A DNA stretch of 64,000 bases from Arthrobacter sp. CJ23 (lineage in GTDB: Bacteria > Actinomycetota > Actinomycetes > Actinomycetales > Micrococcaceae), in contig NZ_CP102950.1 of the NCBI RefSeq assembly GCF_024741795.1, positions 4,154,001 through 4,218,000 of the forward strand. Direction: 5' to 3'. The notes below the pieces were generated by a model. That model was given only the letters and a program-made list of their open reading frames with translations. It had not been told where the DNA came from and made no database searches. This document shows positions 31,003 to 38,824 of this stretch, in pieces. How positions within the stretch are numbered: position 1 is the stretch's first letter; every line of letters begins with the position of its first letter. The translations under genes were made by a program, and so were the position numbers.

Positions 31003-32331
31003 TCAGAAATCCAGCAGGTTCTGGCGGAAGCCGCCGTCGCCGTAGCTTGTCCTCAACAGGCCGCGGCGCCGCAGTTCGGGCGTGAGTTTGTCCAGCACTC
31101 CGTGCACGGTGGCGGGGTCCACGAAGCCGGAGAACAGGAAGCCGTCCCCGCCCACGGCCTCGCCGGTCTCCTCGAGGTGGTCGGCGATCTCTTCCGCGGT
31201 GCCGATGATGCTGTCCCCGGCCCCGCCGCTGCGGGCCTGCAGGATCTGGCGCAGGGTGGAGCCGGGCGGGGCCGCCTTGGCGAAGTGCTCCAGCGTTCCC
31301 TGGTTGCTGTTGGTGCTCAGTTCCGGGAGGGGCGTGTCCAGGTCGAACTGCTTGAAATCGATCACGGAAAGGTAGGAGATGGAGTTCAGCTGGCTGTCGA
31401 TGTCACGCTGCGTGAGCTCCCGGCGTTGGGCCCTCAGTTCCTCGGCCTCGGCTTTCGAGCCCACCACCGTGGGCTTGAGGACGAACAGCACCTTGACGTC
31501 GTCGGGGTTCCGGCCGGCCTTGGCGGCCTCCTCCCGGATGGAGTCCCGGTAGGCCTTCATGCCGTCCGCGCCGCGGGCCAGGGCGATGGCGACGTCGGCA
31601 TGGCCGCCCGCGAAGGCCTTGCCCCGCGGGGAGGCACCGGCCTGCACCAGCACGGGCTCCTCCGGCAGCGGCGCCGTGTTCAGCGGTCCGCGGACCTTGA
31701 AGAAGTCGCCCTGGTGGTTGATGGGGTGCACCTTGGTGTGGTCCGCGAAGATACCGGCCTCGACGTCCTCAAGCACGGCGCCAGGTTCCCAGCTCCGCCA
31801 AAGCCGCCTCACGACGTCGACGAATTCCTCGGCCTTCTCGTAGCGGAGATCGTGTTCGATCTGCTGGTCCAGGCCGTAGTTCCGGGCCGCGAGGTCGCTG
31901 CCGGAGGTGACCACGTTCCAGCCCAGCTGGCCCTCGGAAAAGTGCTGCAGCGTGGCCAGGAGCCGGGCGGCGGTGAAGGGCGGATAGAAGGAGGCACTGA
32001 CGGTGGGCACGATGCCAAGGTGTTCCGTCGCGGAGAGCAGGTACGGGACCAGGGCCAGCGGATCATGCTTGGGCGCGAACGACGCGTGGGCCAGGGAAAC
32101 CTCCGCCGTGCCGCCGTAGGTATCCGGGACGGTCAGGGAGTCCTCGATGATGAACAGGTCCAGCCCCGAGCGCTCGAACGCCCGCACGGCCTCCTGGTAC
32201 AGGGCCGGCTTCTTCCAGTCGTAGCCGAGTCCGTAGCCGGGAGTCCCCCAGCCCTGGACACCGAATCCGTGGCCCACGAACCACCCAAAGTGCAGCATGG
32301 GACTGACTCTAGAACTGTTCGATCCGTTCAC
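31003..32331 (-). CDS. Flavin-dependent monooxygenase, NtaA/SnaA/DszA type
   Basis: 442 residues in the bacterial luciferase-like superfamily. Landmarks: HFGWFVGHGFGVQGW, DLFIIEDSLTVPDTYGG, GWNVVTSGSDLAARNYGLD (the NtaA-type signature), EPVLVQAGASPRGKAFA and a C-terminal FLFSGFVDPATVHGVLDKL. Such enzymes use reduced FMN from a separate reductase to oxygenate sulfones, nitrilotriacetate or related compounds. No flavin reductase gene is nearby. Two starts are possible: GTG at 32331, or the ATG at 32298 (MLHFGWF), and neither has a strong ribosome site. First gene of the three-gene operon. Confidence 0.8.
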   Translation of the reverse strand: MNGSNSSRVSPMLHFGWFVGHGFGVQGWGTPGYGLGYDWKKPALYQEAVRAFERSGLDLFIIEDSLTVPDTYGGTAEVSLAHASFAPKHDPLALVPYLLSATEHLGIVPTVSASFYPPFTAARLLATLQHFSEGQLGWNVVTSGSDLAARNYGLDQQIEHDLRYEKAEEFVDVVRRLWRSWEPGAVLEDVEAGIFADHTKVHPINHQGDFFKVRGPLNTAPLPEEPVLVQAGASPRGKAFAGGHADVAIALARGADGMKAYRDSIREEAAKAGRNPDDVKVLFVLKPTVVGSKAEAEELRAQRRELTQRDIDSQLNSISYLSVIDFKQFDLDTPLPELSTNSNQGTLEHFAKAAPPGSTLRQILQARSGGAGDSIIGTAEEIADHLEETGEAVGGDGFLFSGFVDPATVHGVLDKLTPELRRRGLLRTSYGDGGFRQNLLDF

Positions 32332-32427
32332 CGCGACCTGATTTCATCGGACGTTACCGGGGTTCGTACTGCGTCAATTATGCTCCCGGGACGTCACAAG
32401 TGGAGGGGCCCTGCACAAGAGCAGGGC

Positions 32428-32478
32428 GGGGTCAGTTACGGCCCATGTTGGGGCCTCGGATGGGCCGTAAGTGACCCC
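32428..32478. repeat. Long palindrome, 19-bp arms
   Basis: GGGGTCAGTTACGGCCCAT (32428-32446) pairs with ATGGGCCGTAAGTGACCCC (32460-32478) with one mismatch around a 13-nt loop. It lies in the spacer between two divergent genes, so it does not terminate either; it looks like a mobile intergenic palindrome. Confidence 0.65.
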
Positions 32479-32527
32479 GCGTTGCCTGTGGGTTCCGGAA
32501 GGACCCCTCTTCGGCAATGATCTGAGT

Positions 32528-34231
32528 ATGAGCGCCACCTCTATCCTTCGCTCCGCCGCGGACCGGCTGTCCAACGTCTGGGCGCTCAAGGGCTACAAGC
32601 GCGAATGGCTGCGGCACGATCTCGTGGCCGGGGCGGCGCTGTTCGCCCTGCTGGTGCCCGCCGGCATGGCGTACGCGCAGGCCGCCGGGCTTCCTCCTGT
32701 CACCGGGCTCTACGCAACGGTCATCCCGTTGCTGGTGTACGCCGCCGTCGGGCCTTCCCGGATCCTGGTCCTGGGCCCCGACTCGGCCCTCGCCCCGATG
32801 ATCGCCGCGGCGATCGTGCCGCTGGCGGCGGGCAGCAGCGAAAAATCCGTGGCGCTGGCCGGCCTGCTGGCGGTGCTGATCGGCATGATCATGCTGGCGG
32901 GTTCCGCGCTGCGGCTGGGGACCATCACCGGCTTGCTCTCCAAACCCATCAGGCTCGGGTACCTGAACGGGATCGCGCTGCTCGTCGCCCTGTCCCAGCT
33001 GCCCGCGTTCCTGGGGATCGAGGCCGACGGCGACATCTGGCAGAAGCTCGCGAAGGTCACCACCGGGGTCCTGGGCGGCGGCGTCAACCTCCCGGCCCTG
33101 CTGCTCGGCGCGGGTTCGCTGGCGCTCATCTGGATCCCGCGGCTTGTGAAATGGAAGGTGCCCGGCGTCCTTTTCGCCGTGGTTGGCTCGTGCATCGCGA
33201 CGGCGGTCTGGGGCCTGAACGACCACGTGAAAGTCGCCGGGGTCCTGCCGCAGGGACTGCCGGCCCCCGCGCTCGGCGGTATTGGATGGGCCGATGCTTT
33301 GACCCTGCTGCCCGCCGCCGCCGGCATTGCCCTCATGGCATTCGCGGATACAGGCGTCTTGTCCCAGACGCTGGCAGCCAAGGAAGGAAAGAGGGTGTCC
33401 GGGAACAGGGAAATGGCCGCGCTCGGGGCCGCCAGCGCTGCCACCGGACTGCTGGGCGGCTTCCCCGTCTCCGGAAGCACGTCACGGACACCGGTGGCCG
33501 TGGACGCCGGGGCCAAATCGCAGATGACCGGGGTGGTGGGCGCGGCGCTGGTGCTGGCCTTCATGCTCCTGGCACCCGGTGTGACCGAGTACCTGCCCTC
33601 CGCAACACTGGCCGCCGTCGTCATTGCCGCGGCCATTGCCCTCGCGGATCCGTCCGGCGTCCGGCGGCTCCTGAGCCTGAGCCGCAGCGAATCCGCGGTG
33701 ATGCTGGCTGCCTTCCTGGGCGTCCTCACAGTGGGCGTCCTGCAAGGCATCGTGGTGGCCATAGCCCTGGCAGTCCTGGACTTTGTGCGCCGCGCTTGGG
33801 ACCCGTACCGGGCGGAGTTGGGCTCAGAGGAGGGCCTGCCCGGCTACCACGACCTCGCCCGGCACCCCGAAGGCAAACGCATCCCCGGGCTCCTGATCCT
33901 GCGCTTCGATGCCCCGCTGTTCTTCGGCAACGGGCAGGTCCTGGCGGGCTTCGTGCGGGAACAACTGGATGAAGCCTCCGGCAAGGCTCCGGACGCGATC
34001 ACCCACGTCATCCTCGCTGCCGAGCCGATCACCGGGATCGACACCACTGCCCTTGAGGACCTGGTGACCCTGGACGAGTGGCTCGCCAATAAAGGAGTGG
34101 ATTTGGTGTTCGCCGAGCTCAAGGGACCGGTCAAGGACAAACTGCTCCACCTCGGCGCCGCGGCCCGCTTCACGCCCGAGCATTTCTTCCCCACCATCGG
34201 CGCCGCAGTGCGCGCACTCAGGCGCGAATAG
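32528..34231 (+). CDS. SulP-family anion transporter with STAS domain
   Basis: 567 residues. The SulP core begins LVAGAALFALLVPAGMAYAQAAGLPPVTGLYA, with the signature GPDSALAPM and 10-14 hydrophobic helices; a C-terminal STAS domain (~440-560) includes ILRFDAPLFFGNGQ and ITGIDTTALEDLVTLDEWL. The family imports sulfate, bicarbonate or dicarboxylates. The ATG at 32528 was chosen because upstream codons run through the palindrome region. It is a single gene with its own terminator, followed by the SAM-responsive sulfur operon, so sulfate is a reasonable guess. Confidence 0.9.
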   Translation: MSATSILRSAADRLSNVWALKGYKREWLRHDLVAGAALFALLVPAGMAYAQAAGLPPVTGLYATVIPLLVYAAVGPSRILVLGPDSALAPMIAAAIVPLAAGSSEKSVALAGLLAVLIGMIMLAGSALRLGTITGLLSKPIRLGYLNGIALLVALSQLPAFLGIEADGDIWQKLAKVTTGVLGGGVNLPALLLGAGSLALIWIPRLVKWKVPGVLFAVVGSCIATAVWGLNDHVKVAGVLPQGLPAPALGGIGWADALTLLPAAAGIALMAFADTGVLSQTLAAKEGKRVSGNREMAALGAASAATGLLGGFPVSGSTSRTPVAVDAGAKSQMTGVVGAALVLAFMLLAPGVTEYLPSATLAAVVIAAAIALADPSGVRRLLSLSRSESAVMLAAFLGVLTVGVLQGIVVAIALAVLDFVRRAWDPYRAELGSEEGLPGYHDLARHPEGKRIPGLLILRFDAPLFFGNGQVLAGFVREQLDEASGKAPDAITHVILAAEPITGIDTTALEDLVTLDEWLANKGVDLVFAELKGPVKDKLLHLGAAARFTPEHFFPTIGAAVRALRRE

Positions 34232-34259
34232 CTCCAGCAGCCGCCGGTTACGCAACATG

Positions 34260-34314
34260 ACGACGGCGACCCCCCTGTCACATGCGGCTCCGCCGTCGTG
34301 GATGTTACTTTTTT
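34260..34314 (+). terminator. Rho-independent terminator after the SulP gene
   Basis: Arms ACGACGGCG (34260-34268) and CGCCGTCGT (34291-34299) with a 22-nt loop, then a run of six T at 34309-34314. It ends just before the SAM-IV aptamer. Confidence 0.6.
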
Positions 34315-34315
34315 C

Positions 34316-34432
34316 TTGAGTAATGAGCACCAGCACAAAGCCCTGACTTGCTGGTCGGCAACCCTCTCTCCGGCGGGGTGCCTCAGGTGACTACTCGGCG
34401 TATCGACACTTTCGAACTGCAAGCGTGACTGA
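34316..34432 (+). promoter_or_regulatory. SAM-IV riboswitch
   Basis: The leader reads GAGTAATGAGCACCAGC, then CTTGCTGGTCGGCAACCC, then GCGGGGTGCCTCAGGTGAC and TACTC. GAGTA (34318) pairs with TACTC (34392) as the closing stem; the ATGAG, CGGCAACC and GGGTGCC-GGTGA elements are the conserved S-adenosylmethionine pocket of SAM-I/SAM-IV aptamers, and the downstream pseudoknot region CGAACTGCAAGCG fits SAM-IV, which is typical of actinobacteria. It precedes the DUF1737-rhodanese-metZ operon; the aptamer runs close to the first ribosome site, suggesting translational control. Confidence 0.85.
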
Positions 34433-34445
34433 GGAGCACCAGCAA

Positions 34446-34715
34446 ATGACTGAACCCATCGAAGAAAAACTCGCCTACCGGCTGATCACCGGCCCGGACA
34501 CCCGTGACTTCTGCGAGCGGATCTCCGCCGCACTGGCCGAGGGCTACGTGCTCCACGGCAGCCCCTCCGCCACCTTCAACGGCACCGATGTGATCGTGGC
34601 GCAGGCCGTGATCCTGCCCGTGGCCATCGCCACCGCGGATGCCGCCGTGGCCAGCGCCGTTGACCGGCTTGAGGGCTACGACGAGGACGAAGAAGCATTC
34701 GAGGGCCACGCGTGA
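34446..34715 (+). CDS. DUF1737-domain protein
   Basis: 89 residues. ATG at 34446 follows GAGGAG, which is itself at the end of the riboswitch. The domain is AYRLITGPDTRDFCERISAALAEGYVLHGSP then FNGTDVIVAQAVIL, matching DUF1737, a small alpha/beta domain of unknown role. A short acidic C-tail follows. It is the first gene under the SAM-IV switch, overlapping the rhodanese gene by GTGA, so a part in methionine or sulfur metabolism is likely. Confidence 0.8.
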   Translation: MTEPIEEKLAYRLITGPDTRDFCERISAALAEGYVLHGSPSATFNGTDVIVAQAVILPVAIATADAAVASAVDRLEGYDEDEEAFEGHA

Positions 34716-35122
34716 GCTACGCCGGAGACCTGAGCCCGCACGAGGCGTGGGCCAAACTCGAAGAAGGCGCCATCCTGGTGGACGTCCGCACCGAGGGCGA
34801 ATGGGCCCACATCGGCATCCCGGACACCAAGGCCACCGAAAACGATCCGCTGTTCATCCAGTGGAACCTGGCCGGCGGCGTCCCCAACTCCCGCTTCCTG
34901 GACGAGCTGCTGCAGCAGGCCCCGGAGGCCGGCAGCACCGAGCTGGTCTTCCTGTGCCGCTCGGGCCAGCGCTCCATCGCCGCCGCCATCGCCGCAACGC
35001 AGGCAGGCTACACCTCCTACAACGTGCTGGAGGGCTTTGAAGGCGAACCGGACCGCTACGGCGAGCGCACCGTGAACGGCTGGAAAAACCGCGGACTCCC
35101 GACGAACCTGGGGAAAAACTAA
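34712..35122 (+). CDS. Rhodanese-like sulfurtransferase
   Basis: 136 residues, one rhodanese domain. Active-site loop CRSGQRS with C82, preceded by ILVDVRTEGEWAHIGIP. A persulfide on C82 could hand sulfur to the downstream MetZ enzyme, letting it work with protein-bound sulfide; this is inference from operon order. GTG start overlaps the DUF1737 stop, and its TAA directly abuts the metZ start. Confidence 0.9.
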   Translation: MSYAGDLSPHEAWAKLEEGAILVDVRTEGEWAHIGIPDTKATENDPLFIQWNLAGGVPNSRFLDELLQQAPEAGSTELVFLCRSGQRSIAAAIAATQAGYTSYNVLEGFEGEPDRYGERTVNGWKNRGLPTNLGKN

Positions 35123-36331
35123 GTGACTTTCAATCCTGACGCCGCCGGCTGGAGCCCTGACACGCAGGCAGTCCGCGGCGGCCTTGACCGTACTAATTTC
35201 CAGGAGACCTCCGAGGCGGTCTTTCTGAACTCCGGTTTCGTCTACGAGTCGGCGGAGGCCGCCGAGCGCGCGTTCACGGGCGAGGACGAACGCTTCGTCT
35301 ACTCCCGCTACGGCAACCCCTCGGTCGCCACCTTCCAGGAACGCCTCCGGCTGCTGGAAGGCACCGAAGCGTGCTTCGCGACGGCGTCGGGCATGTCCGC
35401 GGTGTTCACGGCGCTCGGTGCCCTGCTGGCCGCCGGCGACCGCGTGGTGGCCGCCCGCTCCCTATTCGGCTCCTGCTTCGTCATCCTCAACGAGATCCTG
35501 CCGCGCTGGGGCGTGGAGACGGTCTTCGTCGACGGCCCGGACCTGGAGCAGTGGCGTTCCGCGCTCTCGGAGCCGACCACGGCGGTCTTCTTCGAGTCGC
35601 CGTCGAACCCCATGCAGGAAATCGTGGACATCGCCGCAGTGAGCGAACTGGCCCACGCGGCCGGAGCCACCGTCGTCGTCGACAATGTCTTTGCCACTCC
35701 CCTCCTGCAGCGCTGCGGCGAACTCGGCGCCGACGTGATCGTCTACTCCGGCACCAAGCACATCGACGGCCAGGGCCGCGTGCTGGGCGGCGCGATCCTG
35801 GGCACCAAGGAATTCATCGACGGCCCGGTCAAGCAGCTCATGCGCCACACCGGCCCGTCGCTGTCCGCGTTCAACGCCTGGGTGCTGACCAAGGGCCTGG
35901 AGACCATCGGCCTGCGCGTCAACCACTCCTCGGCCACGGCCCTCCGGATCGCCGAATGGCTCGAGCAGCAGCCGGCCGTCAGCTGGGTCAAGTACCCGCT
36001 GCTGAAATCGCACCCGCAGTACGAGCTCGCCGCGAGGCAGATGAAGGCCGGCGGCACCGTCCTGACGTTCGAGCTGCTCCCCTCCGCTGGGCGCACGGCC
36101 AAGGAGGCCGCCTTCGCGCTCCTGAATGGCCTGGGCGTCATCGACATCTCGAACAACCTGGGCGACTCCAAGTCCCTCATCACCCACCCGGCCACCACCA
36201 CCCACCGCGCCATGGGCCCGGAAGGCCGTGCGGCGATCGGGCTCAGCGACGGCGTGGTCCGGCTGTCCATCGGGCTCGAGGATCCGAACGACCTCGTCCT
36301 CGACCTCGAACGGGCGCTCAAGCAGGTCTAG
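35123..36331 (+). CDS. metZ: O-succinylhomoserine sulfhydrylase
   Basis: 402 residues, Cys/Met-metabolism PLP family. PLP lysine K212 in VYSGTKHIDGQGR; SRYGNPSVATF and ATASGMSAVF are typical of sulfhydrylases; LGVIDISNNLGDSKSLITHP is the C-terminal family block. It makes homocysteine from O-succinyl- (or O-acetyl-) homoserine and sulfide. GTG start touches the rhodanese stop codon. SAM-IV control upstream fits feedback by S-adenosylmethionine. Confidence 0.9.
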   Translation: MTFNPDAAGWSPDTQAVRGGLDRTNFQETSEAVFLNSGFVYESAEAAERAFTGEDERFVYSRYGNPSVATFQERLRLLEGTEACFATASGMSAVFTALGALLAAGDRVVAARSLFGSCFVILNEILPRWGVETVFVDGPDLEQWRSALSEPTTAVFFESPSNPMQEIVDIAAVSELAHAAGATVVVDNVFATPLLQRCGELGADVIVYSGTKHIDGQGRVLGGAILGTKEFIDGPVKQLMRHTGPSLSAFNAWVLTKGLETIGLRVNHSSATALRIAEWLEQQPAVSWVKYPLLKSHPQYELAARQMKAGGTVLTFELLPSAGRTAKEAAFALLNGLGVIDISNNLGDSKSLITHPATTTHRAMGPEGRAAIGLSDGVVRLSIGLEDPNDLVLDLERALKQV

Positions 36332-36349
36332 GGGCGGGTCCGGCGGTTC

Positions 36350-36374
36350 GGTCCGGCGTCAGGCCTGCCGGACC
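36350..36374. terminator. Hairpin between convergent metZ and ligase genes
   Basis: Perfect arms GGTCCGGC and GCCGGACC with a 9-nt loop, covering the stop codon of the ligase gene (36359). No T-run, so a bidirectional factor-dependent terminator at best. Confidence 0.45.
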
Positions 36375-37684
36375 CTCGTCAGCACCGGCGCCGGTTCCGA
36401 GCGCGCATCCGCGGCCGCGCCGTGCATCGTGACCCGGACGGCATGCCCGACGACGGCGGCCAGCCGGGCGTCGTCGTCGGCTTCGGTGCTGGTGGGGTTG
36501 GCAGTGGGGTTAGCGGGCGCTGCCGCGTATGCGCTGCCGTCGGGCGCGCCGCCGTCGTGTGCGGCACCTTCGTGTGCGGCACCAAAACGGGCGGCGGCTT
36601 CTCGCTGTTCGTGTGCGCCGTTGCCGCGGTCCAGGATGGTTGCGATTCCTTCACGGGCCAGCTCCAGCTCGTCCTGGGCTTCCAGGACCGGGGCCAGGTA
36701 GTCCACTAGAGCCCAGACCACATCGGCGGCCGGTTCCGGCTGGAAGGTGCCGAAGTCCAGCAGATCGCCGCGCAGGCCCATGCTGCTGGCCTGCCAGGAC
36801 GCCATCCGCAGCAGCACCGTGGGCACGGCGGCCGGCTCCACGCCGTCGAGCAGTTCGCGGGCCGCAGTCTCCACGAGCGCCCGCACCAGCACGGCGATCA
36901 GGGCCGCGTCCTCGGCGCGGAGGCAGACGTCGGCCACTCTGACCTCCACCGTGGGGTGGTTCCGCGAGAGCCGGGCATCGAAGTAGATCATCCCTTCATC
37001 CAGCAGGACACCCGTGTCGATCAGGCGGGTGACCACGCGGCGATACGAGGACAGGGAACGGAACATGCTGGTGGGCCCCGAGGTCGGCCAGCGGTTCCAG
37101 GCCTGCGTGCGGTAGCTGTCGAATCCGGTGGCATGGCCGCGCCAGTAGGGCGAGTTGGCGCTGATCGCCGTGAGGACAGCGAGCTTGTCCCGGATGTGGT
37201 CCAGGACCACCACGCCTTCCTCCGGCGATTCCACCGCGGTGTGCACGTGGAAGCCGCACGTCAGCTGTTCATGTGCCGTGATCCCGAAGCGCTCCAGCAT
37301 GGCCGCGTAGCGGGGATCCGGCGTGGTGTGCAGGGTGGACGCGAGCGGTGAAGTGGCCAGTGCCGCCACCCGGGCACCGTGCCGCCGGGCCGCCTTGCTG
37401 GCCATGGCGCGGCCCCGGTGGATCTGGTGCAGGAGCTCCGAATAGCTGTGGCACGGCCGGGTCTGGGTTTCGATCTGCTCCAGCTTGAGTTCGTGGCTGA
37501 GCCCGGTGCGCGGGCCGGGGGCTTCCTCTGCGGGATCGTCAGCGGAGTCGTCAGCGGGTTCCTCGGTGGGTTCCTCGGTGGCCGCGGGACCCGTTCCGGA
37601 GAGCAGCGCGTCCGCGAGCGCGAGCGGCTCGCCGCTGACAGGGTCAACGATCAGGAGCTCTTCCTCAACACCGAAGGTGCGCAT
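36359..37684 (-). CDS. Carboxylate-amine ligase, YbdK/GCS2 type glutamate-cysteine ligase
   Basis: 441 residues. [14 protein letters not shown] is the GCS2 start; others are [47 protein letters not shown] and [15 protein letters not shown]. YbdK enzymes ligate glutamate to cysteine weakly; related EgtA serves ergothioneine synthesis, but none of the egt genes is nearby. Two features are odd: an acidic repeat-like insertion [18 protein letters not shown] (residues ~37-54) between the first strand and the substrate region, and a low-complexity Ala/Pro-rich C-terminal tail. Confidence 0.85.
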   Translation of the reverse strand: MRTFGVEEELLIVDPVSGEPLALADALLSGTGPAATEEPTEEPADDSADDPAEEAPGPRTGLSHELKLEQIETQTRPCHSYSELLHQIHRGRAMASKAARRHGARVAALATSPLASTLHTTPDPRYAAMLERFGITAHEQLTCGFHVHTAVESPEEGVVVLDHIRDKLAVLTAISANSPYWRGHATGFDSYRTQAWNRWPTSGPTSMFRSLSSYRRVVTRLIDTGVLLDEGMIYFDARLSRNHPTVEVRVADVCLRAEDAALIAVLVRALVETAARELLDGVEPAAVPTVLLRMASWQASSMGLRGDLLDFGTFQPEPAADVVWALVDYLAPVLEAQDELELAREGIATILDRGNGAHEQREAAARFGAAHEGAAHDGGAPDGSAYAAAPANPTANPTSTEADDDARLAAVVGHAVRVTMHGAAADARSEPAPVLTRVRQA

Positions 37685-37756
37685 GCATCAATTGTGCGCC
37701 GGCCCTACACGGCCGAACAGGGGCATGGCGGCTTGGTTCCGCGGTCCGGTGCAGCA

Positions 37757-37848
37757 CATTCTGCTGGATCACCGCGCCCGCAGACCCCGTGTGGCCGCGT
37801 CTTCCCAGGCCTCCTCCCGTGGCACCATCTCAGTGATGCAGCAGAATG
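37757..37848. repeat. Palindromic intergenic repeat, copy A
   Basis: CATTCTGCTGGATCA (37757-37771) and its near-perfect reverse complement TGATGCAGCAGAATG (37834-37848) flank 62 nt. The same arms occur at 38746-38807 and 45396-45484. Confidence 0.75.
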
Positions 37849-37917
37849 TCGGCACCGTCATCCACATGCGGCATTTTCCACGGCCCACGCAGGGGGATTC
37901 GGTGACTAGCTGGAGCC

Positions 37918-38742
37918 ATGGACATACTGGAATGCCTGGTCTCGGTCGGTGGCGTCGCCCGGGTGGGCCTGCTCCGCGCCAACGGCCATTCGCCTGCCGC
38001 CATCCGGAAGCTCGCGTCCGCTGGGGCATGCCAACCGCGCAAGGGAGTATGGGCGCTTCCCGGCGCAGACCCCGAGTACCTCAATGCGATCCTCAATAAT
38101 GGACAGCTGACCTGTGCAAGCGCCGCCCTGCGTTATGGCCTCTGGATCAAAGACAAGCCAGGGCGCCTTCACCTGGCAACGCGCCACTGCCGGGGCAGGG
38201 GTTTCGTCCGGCACGGCGGCCTGCGGTTGTCTGCAGAGAATGCCGTTCCCGTGGCGTCAGTGGAAGACACCGTCATTCACGCTCTGAACTGCTTGGCACC
38301 CGTCGACGCAATTTCCATTGCCCAATCGGCGATGCAGGAATTCGGTGTCCCGCGGTCTCTCCTCGAGAGTGAAATATCTGCCGATTACTACGGGAACGCC
38401 CGAAAGCTCCTCGCCAAAGCAGACGGGGTGTCTGAGTCCGTGCCGGAGATCAGCGCCCGGCTGTTGTTCGAATCCGTCAGCCTGGATTTCCGGCGGCAGG
38501 TCAAAATCGAGGGCGTGGGCCGCGTGGACTTCCTCATGAGCGGATGGCTCATCGTTGAAGTCAACGGCTATGCCTTCCACAGTTCCCGGGAGGCATGGCG
38601 AAAGGACATGGCCCGGCTGAACGCAGCGCAAGCCCTCGGATACAGCACGCTGAGCTACGCCCCGGAGCAGGTTTGGAACAGCCCAAACCAAGTTCTGGGG
38701 GAAATCCACGCGATGCTACAGCGGGGCCGGCCCTGGCAGTGA
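37918..38742 (+). CDS. AbiEi-like/DUF559 protein (HTH plus restriction-endonuclease-like fold)
   Basis: 274 residues. The N-terminal part (MDILECLVSVGGVARVGLLRANG, IRKLASAGACQPRKGVWALPG) resembles the AbiEi-type antitoxin winged helix. The C-terminal ~100 residues, with SLDFRRQVKIEGVGRVDFLMSG, LIVEVNGYAFHSS and RLNAAQALGYSTLSY, resemble the DUF559/Vsr-type nuclease fold: D in VDFLM, E-V-N in IVEVNGY. Many actinobacteria carry copies; the function is unknown, and no toxin partner is adjacent. Its coding region is bracketed by palindromic repeats A and B. Confidence 0.7.
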   Translation: MDILECLVSVGGVARVGLLRANGHSPAAIRKLASAGACQPRKGVWALPGADPEYLNAILNNGQLTCASAALRYGLWIKDKPGRLHLATRHCRGRGFVRHGGLRLSAENAVPVASVEDTVIHALNCLAPVDAISIAQSAMQEFGVPRSLLESEISADYYGNARKLLAKADGVSESVPEISARLLFESVSLDFRRQVKIEGVGRVDFLMSGWLIVEVNGYAFHSSREAWRKDMARLNAAQALGYSTLSYAPEQVWNSPNQVLGEIHAMLQRGRPWQ

Positions 38743-38745
38743 GCA

Positions 38746-38807
38746 CATTCTGCTGGATCACCCAGTCACCAACAGAGGCGCCAGCTCGGGGGTGATCCAG
38801 CAGAATG
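38746..38807. repeat. Palindromic intergenic repeat, copy B
   Basis: CATTCTGCTGGATCA (38746-38760) and perfect reverse complement TGATCCAGCAGAATG (38793-38807) with a 32-nt loop, starting 3 bp after the stop of the DUF559 gene. It may act as its terminator and that of the converging murA-like gene. Confidence 0.8.
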
Positions 38808-38824
38808 TCCCGCCGCGCCCGTCC

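Noticed and set aside
32471-32527. An earlier start for the SulP gene
   Set aside because: The extra codons read through the right arm of the palindrome; the ATG at 32528 fits the family N-terminus.
34316-34432. The metZ leader as a SAM-I (S-box) riboswitch
   Set aside because: The core is shared, but the pseudoknot region after the closing stem and the actinobacterial context fit SAM-IV better.
36413-36560. Tandem repeats in the ligase C-terminus as a microsatellite locus
   Set aside because: Only a few irregular repeats; more likely low-complexity coding sequence.
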